Source: Isoetes taiwanensis (lineage: Eukaryota > Streptophyta > Lycopodiopsida > Isoetales > Isoetaceae). From it: a stretch of 64,000 nt of DNA. The DNA lies in assembly GCA_021234155.1 (NCBI GenBank), contig JAJEKV010000051.1, positions 5,088,698-5,152,697 on the forward strand, in the 5' to 3' direction. The translations under genes were made by a program, and so were the position numbers. The notes under the pieces were generated by a model. The model had not been told where the DNA came from and searched no databases. It was given only the letters and a program-made list of their open reading frames with translations. Numbering within the stretch: the stretch's first letter is position 1; the number at the start of each line of letters is the position of its first letter. Of this stretch, positions 1 to 11,642 are shown in pieces.

Positions 1-180
1 GGTCTTCGTAACTTCAATACTTGTGGATTGATTTCTTTTCTTCTTTCTGTTGATGACTTGGATCTCTTGGATAGTAACTTTTTCCTGCTGCTCAGTACTG
101 CTAAAAGAGGTCGGAGGACTGGAATAGTCTTGGTTCCTTTCACAGATACTCATGATTAGAGTCTTGGGGTTAGAATCAAA

Positions 181-640
181 GTGAACCTTGATGTTAAACA
201 GGTTCAAGAAATCGGGTATGATAGGTCTACAAGGTCTGCTTTTAACCTAGCAACCAATGCTAACAAGATTGCAACCGAAGCAATGTTAATGCAGACGGAA
301 AGAGTGGTCGCATATGACTCTCAAAAAATAAACGATGCCGAGACTCGATACCCAACCCATGATCAGGACCTGCTAGCATAGAAGGGCACTAAAATTTGGA
401 GACATCACTTGTTGGAAAGAAAGTTCCAGTTGGATACCGACCAGTAAAGTCTTTAATATGTCTTCACCCAACCACATTTTAATCTAAGACAGAGAAGATG
501 GATGGAATTCCTGGAGAAGTATGACTTTGAAATAATATACAAACCAAGTAAACTAAATGTGGTTGCGAATGCTCTTTCAAGACACCCTTTAACAACAAAA
601 GTACTTTGCAATGCCATATCAACACTCACAAGCGAGTTTG
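181..640 (+). pseudogene. Ty3/gypsy pol fragment (RNase H region)
   Basis: This is the RNase H end of a Ty3/gypsy polyprotein. In one frame, with stops in between, I read the VVAYDSQKINDAE...YPTHDQDLLA block (about 310-378), which matches the usual VAYASRKLN...YPTHEKELLA motif. At 502-588 I read a W/MEFLEKYDFEI...KPSKLNVVANALSRHP block, the standard end of gypsy RNase H. An in-frame stop follows LLA and more stops interrupt the segment up to 500, so it is not functional. The upstream RT would lie before the window, and no integrase follows in the same element. Confidence 0.8.
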
Positions 641-1200
641 GTAAGAGGATAGAAGAAACGTTGCCAATAGACAGGGACTTCCAAGAAGTATGGGCGAGCC
701 GTGCTACATGTGTAAGTATGGACGTCTTGCAAATGAGTCTAACTCTTCAAATTGTCCTCCTCATTGCAATATGTACAACCAGAGTATAGAAGAGTGCACA
801 TGCGCTCATCCCACGCCTTTTCGACGAAAGATAGTTTTTCAAGTTCAAGCCATCCCTTAGTAATAATATCAGCAGAATTTGCAATCTCGGTGATAGTGAG
901 GCCAACCTCGGGCTCTTTTTGATCCTGCCAAAGCTCAACATTATCATTGACATGAATGGCGCCATACCACTATTATGTGCCCTCAACTTCCTCAGGTTCA
1001 AGTTCAGCTTTCTAGCACCAACCAACCTACCTCGGTATATCTCAGGGCTTACTAATTTTAAGTGGCCAATAGTAAACAGGGCCTCTAACCTACTATAAAT
1101 CATCCTCCAAGAACTCCCCAACAATAACAACTGCCTCAGTAGGCTCTGCTAACTGAGCCTACTAAGCCTCACACCAAGCTCATAGCACCCGACCGTACAC
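641..1200. other. no recognisable gene
   Basis: This stretch lies between two decayed gypsy elements. A 127-codon open frame exists on the minus strand at 747-1130, but it shows no motif I recognise and is probably chance or retroelement debris. Confidence 0.4.
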
Positions 1201-1204
1201 TCTC

Positions 1205-2123
1205 ATGCCTCAAGACATGCACTCTGCTTACGTAGTAGTTGCTGCTCCACCAGAGACTTCGACTAAATCAGTCCTCTTTGATCCAGATTTGGAACATCTT
1301 ATGTCTCACGTCATATCTGAACTTCGACAGAACATTCTTCGTTTGATGCAAGCTATAGAAGGACACACGCTCATGAATGTTCCACTACCACACAGGTTCA
1401 ACAACCCTCTGCTGACCTTTCTCTATTCACGCCACCTTCATGCAATCAACCATATCTCAATATTGCTGGTAAAGTTGAGCTCTTGCATGAAGTGTCAGCA
1501 TCACTAATCAAGGACCCCGCAGCAATGGATCCTGCTAGTCATTTTGCTCATGTTCCACTAGAACTTCAAGAGGAACATAAAAATCAAGATCTCTCTTAGC
1601 TTGACTACAATTTTAAAGTTGTGTCTTGTTCTTCGGAACAACTTCCACTACTATTTTAGTTGGTGCAGTCACTACGTCCACGTCCATTGTTCATGCTACA
1701 GTCAGGAATCATCAAGTCAACTATATTCAGATCAATGGAGGTAGTGTTGTCAATCTTATCACTAACAAATTAAGGCATCAATTAGATATCAAACAATTGT
1801 ATCGAGCTCCTTATGATATCAAAGTCGCTAATGGTCATATCATGCACCCTTAAGGCATAACTCCCCAGCTTACCATCAGTGTTGGTGATCTCAAGTTCCA
1901 TTTGGAATTTGGTGTTTGCAAACCTGACAATGCTGTTTGGACGCCCTTTCCTTCACTAAACCAAAAGCATTCACTATTAGGCCACTACCAACTGGTTATC
2001 ACTGATGGCAACTTGAATGCCACTATAGATTTAAAAACCAGTCAAGTCATCTCTGTCGAGTGTTCTGAACCTTCTTTGTCGGACAATGACCTTGATAATC
2101 TTCAAAACACTTGTCAAGTTTAA
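1205..2123 (+). pseudogene. Ty3/gypsy gag/protease region, decayed
   Basis: Start of a second, different gypsy element. The readable part (1626-2123) has the layout of a retroviral-type aspartic protease. VNYIQINGGSVVNLIT stands where the family has V.IDGGS..N, so the catalytic aspartate is replaced by asparagine. It is followed by YDIKVANGH, which matches the ...VANG flap region. Stops at 1851-1853 and 2121-2123 break the frame. The upstream piece (1205-1507) is open but unrecognised and may be gag. RT, RNase H and integrase remnants follow in order downstream. Confidence 0.65.
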
Positions 2124-2139
2124 ACATCTGCTCTCGTGC

Positions 2140-2960
2140 CTCCCTTGTTCTTTCCGTCTAAATATGAAGATCCTTGGGCTGATATGGAACTTGACAACGA
2201 CAATGTGATAGTCACATTAGTTGATCCCTACTTGGTGCCTTACCACCAGGTTTAACTTGTGTGTCCCCATGAAGAAGACAATAAGAAGATGATATTCAAC
2301 ACCTTCCTCCTCTCTGTTACCAGTTTTCAACAACCGTCTTTCCAAGTTGGAGCTGGTTTTTCAAAAATGTGATGAATTTAACATTAGTCTCAATCTAGTA
2401 AGTGCACCTTTTGTGTCACATTCGACATCCTTCTGGAACATGTCATTAGTTGCCATGGTGTTACAACAGATTCTGCCAAAATCAATTGTGTTTGCAAAGC
2501 TCAGGCACTACATCCTTTCTAGACAAAGTTAACTATTATTCTATTTTCATTCCAAGTTTGGCTATGAAAGCTGAATCCATACTAAAACTCAAGGGTGATG
2601 AATCCACTTAAGCTTAGAATTCCCAAGCTGAAGAAGCTTTTCAAGAGTAGGTTTTGCTCACGCAGGTCTCTGTTCTTGTTCTCCTTCAATAGGTTAAGCT
2701 TTTTCACGTCCATGTTCATGTGTTAACCTTTGCGATTGGTGTTGTCTTATCACAAGAATATTTACCCAATATAAACAAACCCATACATTTTGCCATCTGA
2801 AGCTTTGTTCTACCGCGAAAAAGTTAGTTCGCCAAGGAAGGTGAAGCTCTAAGTCTCACCTTTTATGTTCAACATTTCAGACACTATCTTCTATGGATCA
2901 TTAGACTCTCTTGTATTTGGTCAACAAGAGCATGTTCATGTGGGTTCTCTTCCTGTAAGA
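2140..2960 (+). pseudogene. Ty3/gypsy reverse transcriptase and RNase H, decayed
   Basis: Scattered frames carry the RT/RNase H part of the element that starts at about 1205. At 2347-2500 I read VFQKCDEFNISLN, then LLEHVIS.HGVTTDSAKI, the usual F.KC...GHVVS..GV..DP.KI region of gypsy RT. At 2720-2930 I read AIGVVLSQE, then AKEGEALSLTFYVQHFRHYLL and a YLVNK block, all typical of RNase H. Multiple frameshifts and stops interrupt them. The YxDD-containing core is not recognisable. Confidence 0.65.
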
Positions 2961-3479
2961 ATTTGTTCCTTTTAAGATCATTCATAAATCAGAGAAATCA
3001 CACACCGTTTCTGATTATCTTTCACACATTCATACAGATGATCCATCTTCAGGTGTTTCAGATAGCTTTTCTGATGCTCAAACTTTTCTGGTCATGGCCA
3101 TGCCCCATTGGTTTCATACTATATCTACTCTTCGGTCCTCTTCCTCATGCGAATACCACGCTGCCTCCTGAGAAACTTCGAGCATGCTGCCAGCAATTTC
3201 TCTGTGAAGTTCATGATTATACCATGGTTTTAAGATCTTTATAAACGTGATAAGAATATGATCTTGAGCAGATGCGTCCTTCCTATGAAATTCTAGATAT
3301 TTTTCGCCAAGGCCATGCGGGTTTGGGCAGTGGCCATTTTAGTGGTGATAACACTGCGTGAAAAATCCTCTTGGCAGGATACTTTTGACCCATGTTGTTC
3401 AAAGATGCTCATGCTCACGCTCACGCTCCCGCCCCCGCTTGTGATGTATACCAAAGAGTAAGCTGACCACAGCCGGTGA

Positions 3480-4330
3480 TGCTCTTCTGTTAATACCAAT
3501 CGCCACACCCACTCCCTTCAGTAAATGGAGGATGGACTTTGTTAGTTCTATCTTCAGTTCCGAATACCCATGCTCGATATATTCTTGTTCTCACAAACTA
3601 TGCTAGTAAGTGGGTGAAGCCTGTACTCTGCCAGATCACAGCCACTAGCATGGCATGTGTGCTTTTTACACATATCATCACGTGTTCTGGATTACCCATG
3701 GAATTTGTTAATAACTGAGGAGTTCATTTTGTAAACTACACTATCAAAAAATTCATGGACTATCTGCATATTCATCGTACAAAAAGCACGCCATATTATC
3801 CTCAAGGCAATGGCCTTGCTGAGGGTACCAACAAGACCTTGATTACCATCCTGAAGAAAATTTGTGACGCTTACCTAATATTAATGGGCTTATAGCACGA
3901 TCCTTAAAATAGCTACATGGCAAACACCTTTCGAGGGGGTTTATGGGCAAGAGGCCTTGATGCCATTTGTAGCTTGCCATAGTTCATAACCCACTAGCTA
4001 CTCTGTAGGAATGTGTGTATCAACTCCAACAACTTGATGAGATTCGTCGAGATGCCTATCTCCGTGTACTTGCTGGTAACAAATTGAGGAAATCCTGGCA
4101 TGATCACAAGATAACAAACAAAAAGTTTCAACAAGGTGACTTAGTTCTACTTTATGATTCCAGATACGTTAGGATCGTATGAGATTGTTCAAGTGGTCCA
4201 ACCCAGTATTTTTCAATTAGCAGAATTGGATGGCACACTATTACCATCACTGATAAATGGCTTTCGACTCAAACCTTTTCATATAGATTCAAACTGATAC
4301 GATTTAAAGATCCTGAATTTTTTGTCGTCT
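3480..4330 (+). pseudogene. Ty3/gypsy integrase, decayed
   Basis: The catalytic-core remnant is at 3700-3870. GVHFVNYTIKKFMDYL is followed by TPYYPQGNGLAEGTNKTL, matching the D.G..F...F and HP.(T)NGQ.E..N..L signatures of retroviral-type integrase. At 4210-4290 a C-terminal block contains FQLAELDGTLLPSLINGFRL, the usual ELDG..L..P.NG..LK end of gypsy integrases. Several stops and frameshifts lie between these blocks, so the gene is dead. Confidence 0.75.
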
Positions 4331-5333
4331 GCAATGTCCAACCCATGGTCTATGTCATGCACGATTACTTCTTGGCACATTCCAACAAGGCTTTCATTGC
4401 AGATCTCTTGCCCTCTGGATTTCTTGGTAGAGAAGAAGACCAATTGTTTCTTCACAAAGACAACGGATATTTATCTCATGCAGATTGAGCACATCCTTTC
4501 CAAAATGATTTTATGACAGGGCTTATTCGACTTCTTCCCATCTAAGATCAAGAAAGCATTGGAAGTAGTTCAATGGCACTTGCATGACCGTGATGATCTT
4601 GGCTATGCTCAGCTATACTTACAACACACTGGTACCTTCGACATTCTGAACTCCTATTTTGAAAACCATGTTGTACTCGTGGACTGGGAACCTTCTCCTT
4701 TATAAGGGTCGATGCTGACTTCTGAATGGGAGAAACTTTGTAAGCAATTGGATACTCCTCTGATTGAGGTATTTCGTGCAGCATCTCTGCAGGCTTTGGA
4801 AAATCGTGCCACATATCTTGATAATGCGTATGATTTTCTTGGGGTACCTCCCCGCTGTCAATTCTTGACCATGGATTAGAGATACCATTTCTAGACCAAT
4901 GCTATGTTATCTCACGCAGATTGGATTCCTACACACATCAGTACACATCTTCGTTGGAATCCTCGTTATGTACTCCGTCATACTTGGCAAGAGGGTGAAA
5001 TACTTGACAATACCCAGAACTAGATTTATATTCCAAATGAATGGGATTGGAAAACACCTACTCAGGCAGCATGGAGTTTAACTCAGTTTCTTGAACGAGC
5101 AACCACCTCTCCAGACTGCTCCGTTCACAGGCAGGCTAGTTTCTGTGCTGCCCTTCGAAGTCTACTATAAAGCTCAAAGCCTGTGAACGTGCTATTGATC
5201 ACTGCAATTCCAAGTGTTAGTATCTTTGGTCTTGAGATTCTCCTTCTTATAGAATACCCCTTTGTTATGGCTCTTGCTCATCAGGCTTTTGAAGAAATGA
5301 TTAGCTCTAGTTTTCTTATTGATGCCAAAAAAC
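4331..5333 (+). other. post-integrase tail of decayed gypsy element
   Basis: This stretch has several short open frames on both strands and no domain I recognise. It lies between the integrase end and a tandem array, where some plant gypsy elements carry a long 3' region. I see no clear LTR end here. Confidence 0.35.
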
Positions 5334-5735
5334 TTGGGGAGACTTGGGCAAGGGCAACATCTTGAGTGGAGGGGACTAAGTGTTCCGGGTCCAAGCTCAC
5401 CGTTTACTCTTGTAATTTTATTGATTAATGTATTTAGTTTAGAAAATTTTGGGGAGACTTAGACAAGGGCATGGTCGACTCCGCCTTGAGTGGAGGGGAC
5501 TAGGTGTTACAGGTCTAAGCTCACTGCCTACCCTTGTTTATTTGTTTATTAATGTATTAAAATAGGAATCTTTACGGGATTGGACAAGGGCATGGTCGGC
5601 TCCACCTTGAGTGGAGAGGACTGGGTGTACCAGGTCCATTCTCTATTTAATTTATTACCTTCACCAACGGCTTGGACAAGGGCATGGTTGGCTCCATCTT
5701 GAGTGGAGAGGATCGGTTGTACCGGGGTCCATAGT
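5334..5735 (+). repeat. four-copy tandem array at the gypsy 3' end
   Basis: Four diverged copies of a roughly 60-75 bp core lie at about 5334-5402, 5449-5526, 5577-5640 and 5669-5733. Each contains GACAAGGGCATGGTCGGCTC-like sequence (weaker in copy 1), then CTTGAGTGGAG(A/G)GGA and a GTGT.CC.GGTCCA end. AT-rich spacers of 30-50 bp separate them. The spacers differ more than the cores. Confidence 0.75.
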
Positions 5736-6313
5736 ACCTCTTTCTTTATATCTTGTTTGTTTCTTTAAATTTTAAACAAAAAGAAAAATAAAAGACTGGG
5801 TTAGTTAGGGTTTTGAAAAAATCGCATTATTAATTTTAGGGTTCCAAGTTAAGAACGTTGTTTTTTCTAAATATTAGGGATGTCAAAGAAACGCTAATGT
5901 TGGGTGGTTAAGTATAAGCAAAATATACCGTAATTGGTTTTTAAAATAAATTTAAGAGGGAAATTAAATATTAAGAAAGTAGGTAAAGATTCGTAATGAA
6001 GGTTTGAAAAAAAGTCACAAAGCACGATTAATTAGTCTAAATTGGTTTGTAGGTATGGCCCCGAATGTGAAGACGCAGATGCTTACTGAGATTAGATGTA
6101 TGCTCATAAATGAGATATGTGCCACCGAAAGTCCCGACCGAGAGATGCAAACTGGTCAACGTGTTGACCATTTGTCAGACATGTCAAAAGGAAGTGCCAA
6201 TTTGACTTAGCACTAAAATGGCCAGGCCAGGAGAAAATGTTGACTTCTCTTCTTGACACACATGTAAAGTCAATGATTGGAAACTCCATGGACGAACTCA
6301 AGCATGCTTGAAG
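5736..6313. other. AT-rich, no recognisable gene
   Basis: A and T runs are followed by a short open frame at 6004-6210 with no recognised motif. The end of this stretch is the target of the LTR element that follows, since the 5-bp target copy CATTC is at 6314-6318. Confidence 0.4.
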
Positions 6314-6318
6314 CATTC

Positions 6319-6669
6319 TGTTTGGATTCTTGGCATGCACCCTGCAGCAGCAGTCCATGACTGCCGGATGCTACACGGCTGCCATGCTCATGATCACAAA
6401 ACAAGAACAAGACAAAGAAAAATGTACAAAGAATGAAGGAAACGTGAGCTAATGAGGCTCTCCAAATTTGAGATAAAACCTGAGTACATCTGAAGAGGCT
6501 CCGGTCTAATATAGTGTAGACCGCAAATCTGAGCCGTACACTAACTAAATCTAAGCCATACACTTAAGTTAACCTAAGCATGCCAAGTGTCAGTCTGCCA
6601 CCACTGACACCTAACATGTGCATGCACCTAACATGTGCATGCACAATGTTAACCACTAGGTGGTTAACA
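6319..6669 (-). repeat. 3' LTR (element reads on minus strand)
   Basis: 351-bp terminal repeat matching 8841-9190 almost base for base apart from its outer 40 bp. The open frames seen on its minus strand recur in the other LTR, so they are not genes. Confidence 0.9.
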
Positions 6670-6681
6670 CTGCCTCCCCCT
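6670..6681 (-). promoter_or_regulatory. polypurine tract
   Basis: On the minus strand this reads AGGGGGAGGCAG directly before the LTR, the expected site of plus-strand DNA priming. It fixes the orientation of the element. Confidence 0.7.
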
Positions 6682-8821
6682 AAAAGTTTTTAGCACAAAA
6701 ATATGTACAGACTTTTATAAGACAAGTCCGACAATTACAACATGGTGCCAAAAAATTTTAGGGGCAGAAAGGATAGTACTGGTAATGGTTTGTTGTGTCG
6801 CTGAAAGATGAGCGTGAGCGCGTGATGTCGAAATTGAGGGCCCAAATATTGTCGATGTTGAGGGCCATAAGCAAGTGGGCTAAAAAGATATAATAACTTA
6901 CCCTCATATCATCATGGATAAGTCAAACAATGACAAAAATGCCACTTTAATAGGAATGGGGGCCTTAAAATATAAACATGAGAATGTAGACCCCGTGATC
7001 AGCCATGGAAAACTTGCACAAAATCTGGAAGAACGTGACGGTAGCGTGGGGCATGAGAACAGAGCGTGGCCCGGGCGCCGGCGTGGCGTGGCGTGGCCGT
7101 CGGCTTCGAAGGCTTGAGTTTGCGTCGGCGTGGGTCGGTGATGGGGCCCCGTGGAGTGGGGTCGTGGGCGATTATCGCCCGGCGTGGGCGTGGCCTTCTG
7201 AAGTTCCACGAGCGTGAGCAAGAACAGTTGACCCACGGCGTGACCCGTGATCAGCCTGCATAACAAGGCCTTAAACCCTAAAAATTTCGAAACCTAAAAG
7301 GGTTTTGCGGCGGCTAGGCATGGCGGTGAAGCTCTCTGAGCTGCCAAGATATACTGCTATTGCTATTTCCAGAAAATAGGGTGTCGAATGGAGCTTAATA
7401 TCTGCCTTGAAGTGCGCATGCTAAAGAGAGATCTGCAGAAGGAAAGTCTGATGTGATGCCGAAATTGTAGTGCTATAGATAGGAACTGGCCGAATGTTTG
7501 CTGGAACAGAGCCATTTGGTTGCCTGGAGCGGTGCTGCATCCTGCTATGTCAAGAAGAAATCAATGCAACAGGGATACACAGAGGGCAAAGCCCATTCTG
7601 CTGCTATAGATAAGTAGGGCGGTTTTTTCCCGGCCGAAGAAGATGCGGGGAAACTCGCTCGCGGAACAAAATCTTGCGTGCTGACCATTTGTTGGATAAA
7701 CGCGAAGAGAGAAAATAGACTGTAGAAACTGTGCGGGAGAGGAGAAAATCTGACTCTGCTCAACAAAGATGTTTGAATTGAATCTTCTAGCCTTGACTGA
7801 TGCAAAGATTTTGTTTATTTGCAGATGATCGAGACCAAGGAACCGAATAAATCCGACCTGAGACTTCGAAAATTTCCTCACAGATAGCTGACTTGAAAAT
7901 TGCTTTGCAACCTGTATATCTGCGGCAGATGGGTGGGGGCTAGCCACAGTGCTGGCCCTCTTGAAAAACGTGAATAAGAATAGATACTGGAAGCAGACAA
8001 GTTTATGTGTTGCAGATGCTTAAGGTGCAGGAATAACTCCCGTAAATCAGTTAACAAGCTGCCGGAGGATGTGCTGGCTTCCTGTTCTGGAGATGATACC
8101 TAGAAAAATGATTCTCGCTTGAACTGTTGCTTGAACTGTGCTTTCTTGCAGGTGATGCCGATAGAAAAAGAACGAATATCCTGCAGAGATAGGGGGCTAG
8201 CCAAGTGCTGGTCCTCTGCAAATTTTTTTGAAACAGAATATCAGAGCCCTGCTTACAGCTGCGTGCTCTTGGAAATCAGGAAAGACTGCAGCGGAGTAAT
8301 ATTTTTGGTGTGCAGCAACAAGCACTGCACGAATTTTCTGAAAAAATAATGGCAGAGAATGACGTCCTGCCTCTTGAGACAAATTTTTTTGGGGTGCAAA
8401 AGCACAATTTCTGATAAGCCAAGAGAAACAGAAGATGATAAAAATGATCAAAGACATGATTTTTTCTGATAGCTTTTTTAGCAGAGAAAAGATAAAAACC
8501 ACTTGATTTTTTCTTGATTTTGTTGTTGAGAGAGTCTTTTGTCACCACTCCGAAATCTGAAACCGCAAACCGTACTTGCCGCGACTTGAAAAACAGAGTC
8601 TTGAGAACAGATTTCTGAAATTAAATTTGATCGGTGGCGTAATCATCACCGTTTGGAAAAACAAAGGCCTCCAAGCGGATACACAAATCGACTTGGTTGG
8701 GCAAACTAAGGAAACCTAACAGGGGAAGAATAGTATACAAGAAGTCTTCAAAACGGGAAAAATTGGAGCAGCAAGACAACAAAGAAACAAAGAAGGGAGA
8801 AGAAAGTGATCACGAGCTTAA
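6682..8821. other. non-coding interior of LTR element, with GC-rich island
   Basis: No retroviral domain is readable in any frame. A GC-rich, low-complexity block with many GGCGTGG repeats lies at 7060-7215 and is open on both strands. It differs sharply from the AT-rich rest and may be captured or foreign sequence. The remaining part holds only short frames. Confidence 0.6.
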
Positions 8822-8840
8822 CCCAAGATAATGGCGCCAA
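8822..8840 (-). promoter_or_regulatory. tRNA primer-binding site
   Basis: On the minus strand TTGGCGCCATTATCTTGGG abuts the LTR. The TGGCGCC start is the usual form of one class of plant gypsy primer sites. I did not identify the tRNA. Confidence 0.65.
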
Positions 8841-9190
8841 TGTTTGATTCTTGGCATGCACCCCTGCGAAGAAATCCATGATCGCCGGATGCTACACGGC
8901 TGCCATGCTCATGATCACAAAACAAGAACAAGACAAAGAAAAATGTACAAAGAATGAAGGAAACGTGAGCTAATGAGGCTCTCCAAATTTGAGATAAAAC
9001 CTGAGTACATCTGAAGAGGCTCCGGTCTAATATAGTGTAGACCGCAAATCTGAGCCGTACACTAACTAAATCTAAGCCATACACTTAAGTTAACCTAAGC
9101 ATGCCAAGTGTCAGTCTGCCACCACTGACACCTAACATGTGCATGCACCTAACATGTGCATGCACAATGTTAACCACTAGGTGGTTAACA
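8841..9190 (-). repeat. 5' LTR (element reads on minus strand)
   Basis: 350-bp partner of the LTR at 6319-6669. It ends at 9190 and is followed by the target copy CATTC. Confidence 0.9.
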
Positions 9191-11394
9191 CATTCAGTGC
9201 AGCTTAAAAGTCCCAATGCCAAGGCTCGTGTGAAGGAATGGGCAGCTTCATAGAATTCCTCAAAGAAGTGACGTGCAGACCACAAGAACATCATTGCGGA
9301 TCTCAATGCACGTCAGTTGGAGGTAATAAAAATGCCTTGCATCAGGAAGGAAGCTCTAGTGGAGCAGGGCCTAGCATGCCCCACTTTTCTTTGGAGAATC
9401 ACATGAACACATCAATCTTTGTTGAACCCATACCCGTAGAGGTCGTGGATGTGATGCGCCTTATTGAAGAGAAACTTACTCATCGCACGTATCAAATCAA
9501 GCTCAACAGAACATAACACTTCCAAGATGATGAGCTATACAGTGGATGGAATTTCAAGGGCGAAGATAGGGCCATGATGTATGAGATGGCTCAAAGATAC
9601 ATACGCTTCAAGAGCCCGCATCCTACTTTGGCTACATCCATTGGACTTGCATATAAAGTTGCTAGCTCTAGTTGGGATACCATAGGGCCAATAATGATTC
9701 TACCATTCATGAATAGAGAGACACTTGCACACTTGTTTGACTATTTGCCTAATAACCTCCGTTTTAGGAGATGGCCAAACGCAATTGCTAGAGCACCAAG
9801 AAGAATTGACAAACATATAGGCGCTGAAGTTAGGAGTAAAATGAGATTTGTATATCAGTATGTTCCAAAGATAGCTCTTGCCCTAGCAGAAGGTGTCGTT
9901 GAGATCCACAAAGGCCACTTCACTCACACAAAGCTCAAGCGCAAGAGAGTCAAATTAGTGGGTGGCCATTGGTGATTGGGACAATGCAATACATTTTTAC
10001 GCCAAGGAGCATCATCCCTTGTTGAAGTGCCGGTATTTACTCTCGGATGGACAAGCAAAATATCCATGGTTAGATGAAAGTGTGTTTGAGAAATCAAACG
10101 ATGATGATCGTGTATGGAGACACGAAATTCATGATGTCTATGCATTGGGATATGCTTCTTGATTCCCGCAAGCTATGCGATGAATTGAGTGGTTTAACAA
10201 TAACAACAATGCCCAATGGATTAATACAACCCATATGTACCAATGACATCTTAACAAGTTGGAGGAGCAAAAAAACGAGAATGATGTACCCAAGTGAAGA
10301 CGTATTCTCGAAATGGCCCAAAGCTTTTGAAGTTGTTGAAGCCTTACAAAGTGTTGGAATATCTTCCACCATGGTTGTGAGACAAAGACAACACATGAGG
10401 TGCATGGATGCCTTGGAGATGTCAAAACTATTGTTGGCACAACTCAAAGAATGAATGAAATATTGTATATCTTGCCATGTTTAAGAATAGTAAATTTTCT
10501 TAATTGTCTAATGACCAAATATGTAAAGAAACTTTTAACTAGAGAAATTCCAATATCATGAAACTTTTAGTTTGTCATAAGTTTGTGAAATGTGTTGCTA
10601 ACATTTCTTGCTTTCCTAATATGCCATTCATCACATTCCATATCCAGCAATCATGGACTATGGTGCGATGGCCTACGTTGGGTTGCCACCCCTATTTCTT
10701 TGGTGGGTTGGCAGCCTTATGGATGGCCCTAAATCCACGAAAGCCCCTAAGAGGCGAGGTTGATTCGGGTATAGCTCGCCACCACTGCCACCTCCACCAT
10801 TGTGCGGATTTGGTATGGATTATTTTTTAGGATAAGATGTAAGTTAGCCATTTATTTCTAATGTTCTAATAAACGTTTTTTAAATGTAGCGTGTAACTGC
10901 ATCATAGTCTTTTTTTCCATATGTGTGGTGTTCGTCGTTATGGTTTCGGGCGGATCTTTTTCTAGAAGAAGAAGAAACCATCCAGACTCGAGCAAGACAA
11001 AGAGGAGGGAACTCCGAAATATCATCAAGGCACCCGCTCTGAAGATAGGTGGAATGAATTGCAAAGCACGATGATGCCCAAAGAATGGGAGGTTGTGGAA
11101 AGAGCTGTTCAACAAAGTACGACGAGGTATGATTATGAACCCGCTCGGCATAACTCATACACTCCTTCAGAATATCTTAGGCCCATTCCCGAGGAGGATG
11201 AGATAGTACCTCGACGAAGGAGCACCCACCATCGTTCACGTTCCCGTGGACGTCTTTCCTCTTCAAGCTCTGTTAAAGATCGTGCACCACCTGCACGTCA
11301 ACATGTCTTTGAGTATAAGTGAGTTCATCTTGAATTATGCCATTTTTTGTTCACTAACACATATTCATATGTCTTAACCCTGTAATCACTCTCT
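9191..11394 (+). pseudogene. older coding-like locus, left part, unrecognised
   Basis: Open segments on the plus strand look protein-coding but are broken by stops: 9238-9513, 9574-9972 (133 codons, rich in R and K) and 10074-10451. A possible exon at 11059-11320 carries an acidic patch and then an RS-rich tail (RRRSTHHRSRSRGRLSSSSS). I do not recognise the protein. The segment continues beyond the inserted transposon at 20086. The LTR element to the left also inserted into this locus, because its CATTC duplication borders it. It may be an old DNA transposon or a decayed gene. Confidence 0.4.
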
Positions 11395-11398
11395 TATA

Positions 11399-11425
11399 GG
11401 GTCTAAGCACAATATTGGGGGGCAA
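11399..11425 (+). repeat. left terminal inverted repeat
   Basis: 27 bp starting GGGTCTAAGCAC. It pairs with 20056-20081, with one extra G in the left G-run. TATA precedes it at 11395. Confidence 0.85.
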
Positions 11426-11642
11426 TTTTTTTGTCGCCGACATAGGGTGCTGGGGGGTGCTTTATGCCTTTTTTCCTAATTTTAGGGTCCATTAACGAAG
11501 AACAGCATCGAGCGCGAAAAAACTCAAGCAAATTAAGGAGAGATTGGTAGCCCGCCCAGAATCTCTTCCCAAAATGTGGCTATCCCTCCAAATTCCAGTT
11601 TGCATTTGCTGCATTTTCTTTTCTTTTTTTTTTCAAGAACAG

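Larger units (their letters stand above)
6319..9190 (-). mobile_element. complete non-autonomous LTR retrotransposon
   Basis: The element has two LTRs of about 350 bp (6319-6669 and 8841-9190) that are nearly identical and bounded by TGTT...AACA on both strands. It is flanked by a perfect 5-bp target duplication, CATTC (6314-6318 and 9191-9195). The orientation is minus. Reading inward from the 8841 LTR, a primer-binding-like TTGGCGCCATTATCTTGGG follows at once (8840 to 8822). Just before the other LTR lies a purine tract, AGGGGGAGGCAG (6681 to 6670). The 2.17-kb interior has no gag or pol motif, so it must have been mobilised by an autonomous relative (TRIM/LARD-like). Confidence 0.9.

Noticed and set aside
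6270-6563. Open frame on minus, repeated at 8818-9084
   Set aside because: It is identical in both LTRs of the non-autonomous element; an LTR sequence, not a duplicated gene.
6904-7266. Four overlapping open frames on both strands
   Set aside because: The GC-rich repetitive sequence gives open frames in all directions; no recognisable protein.
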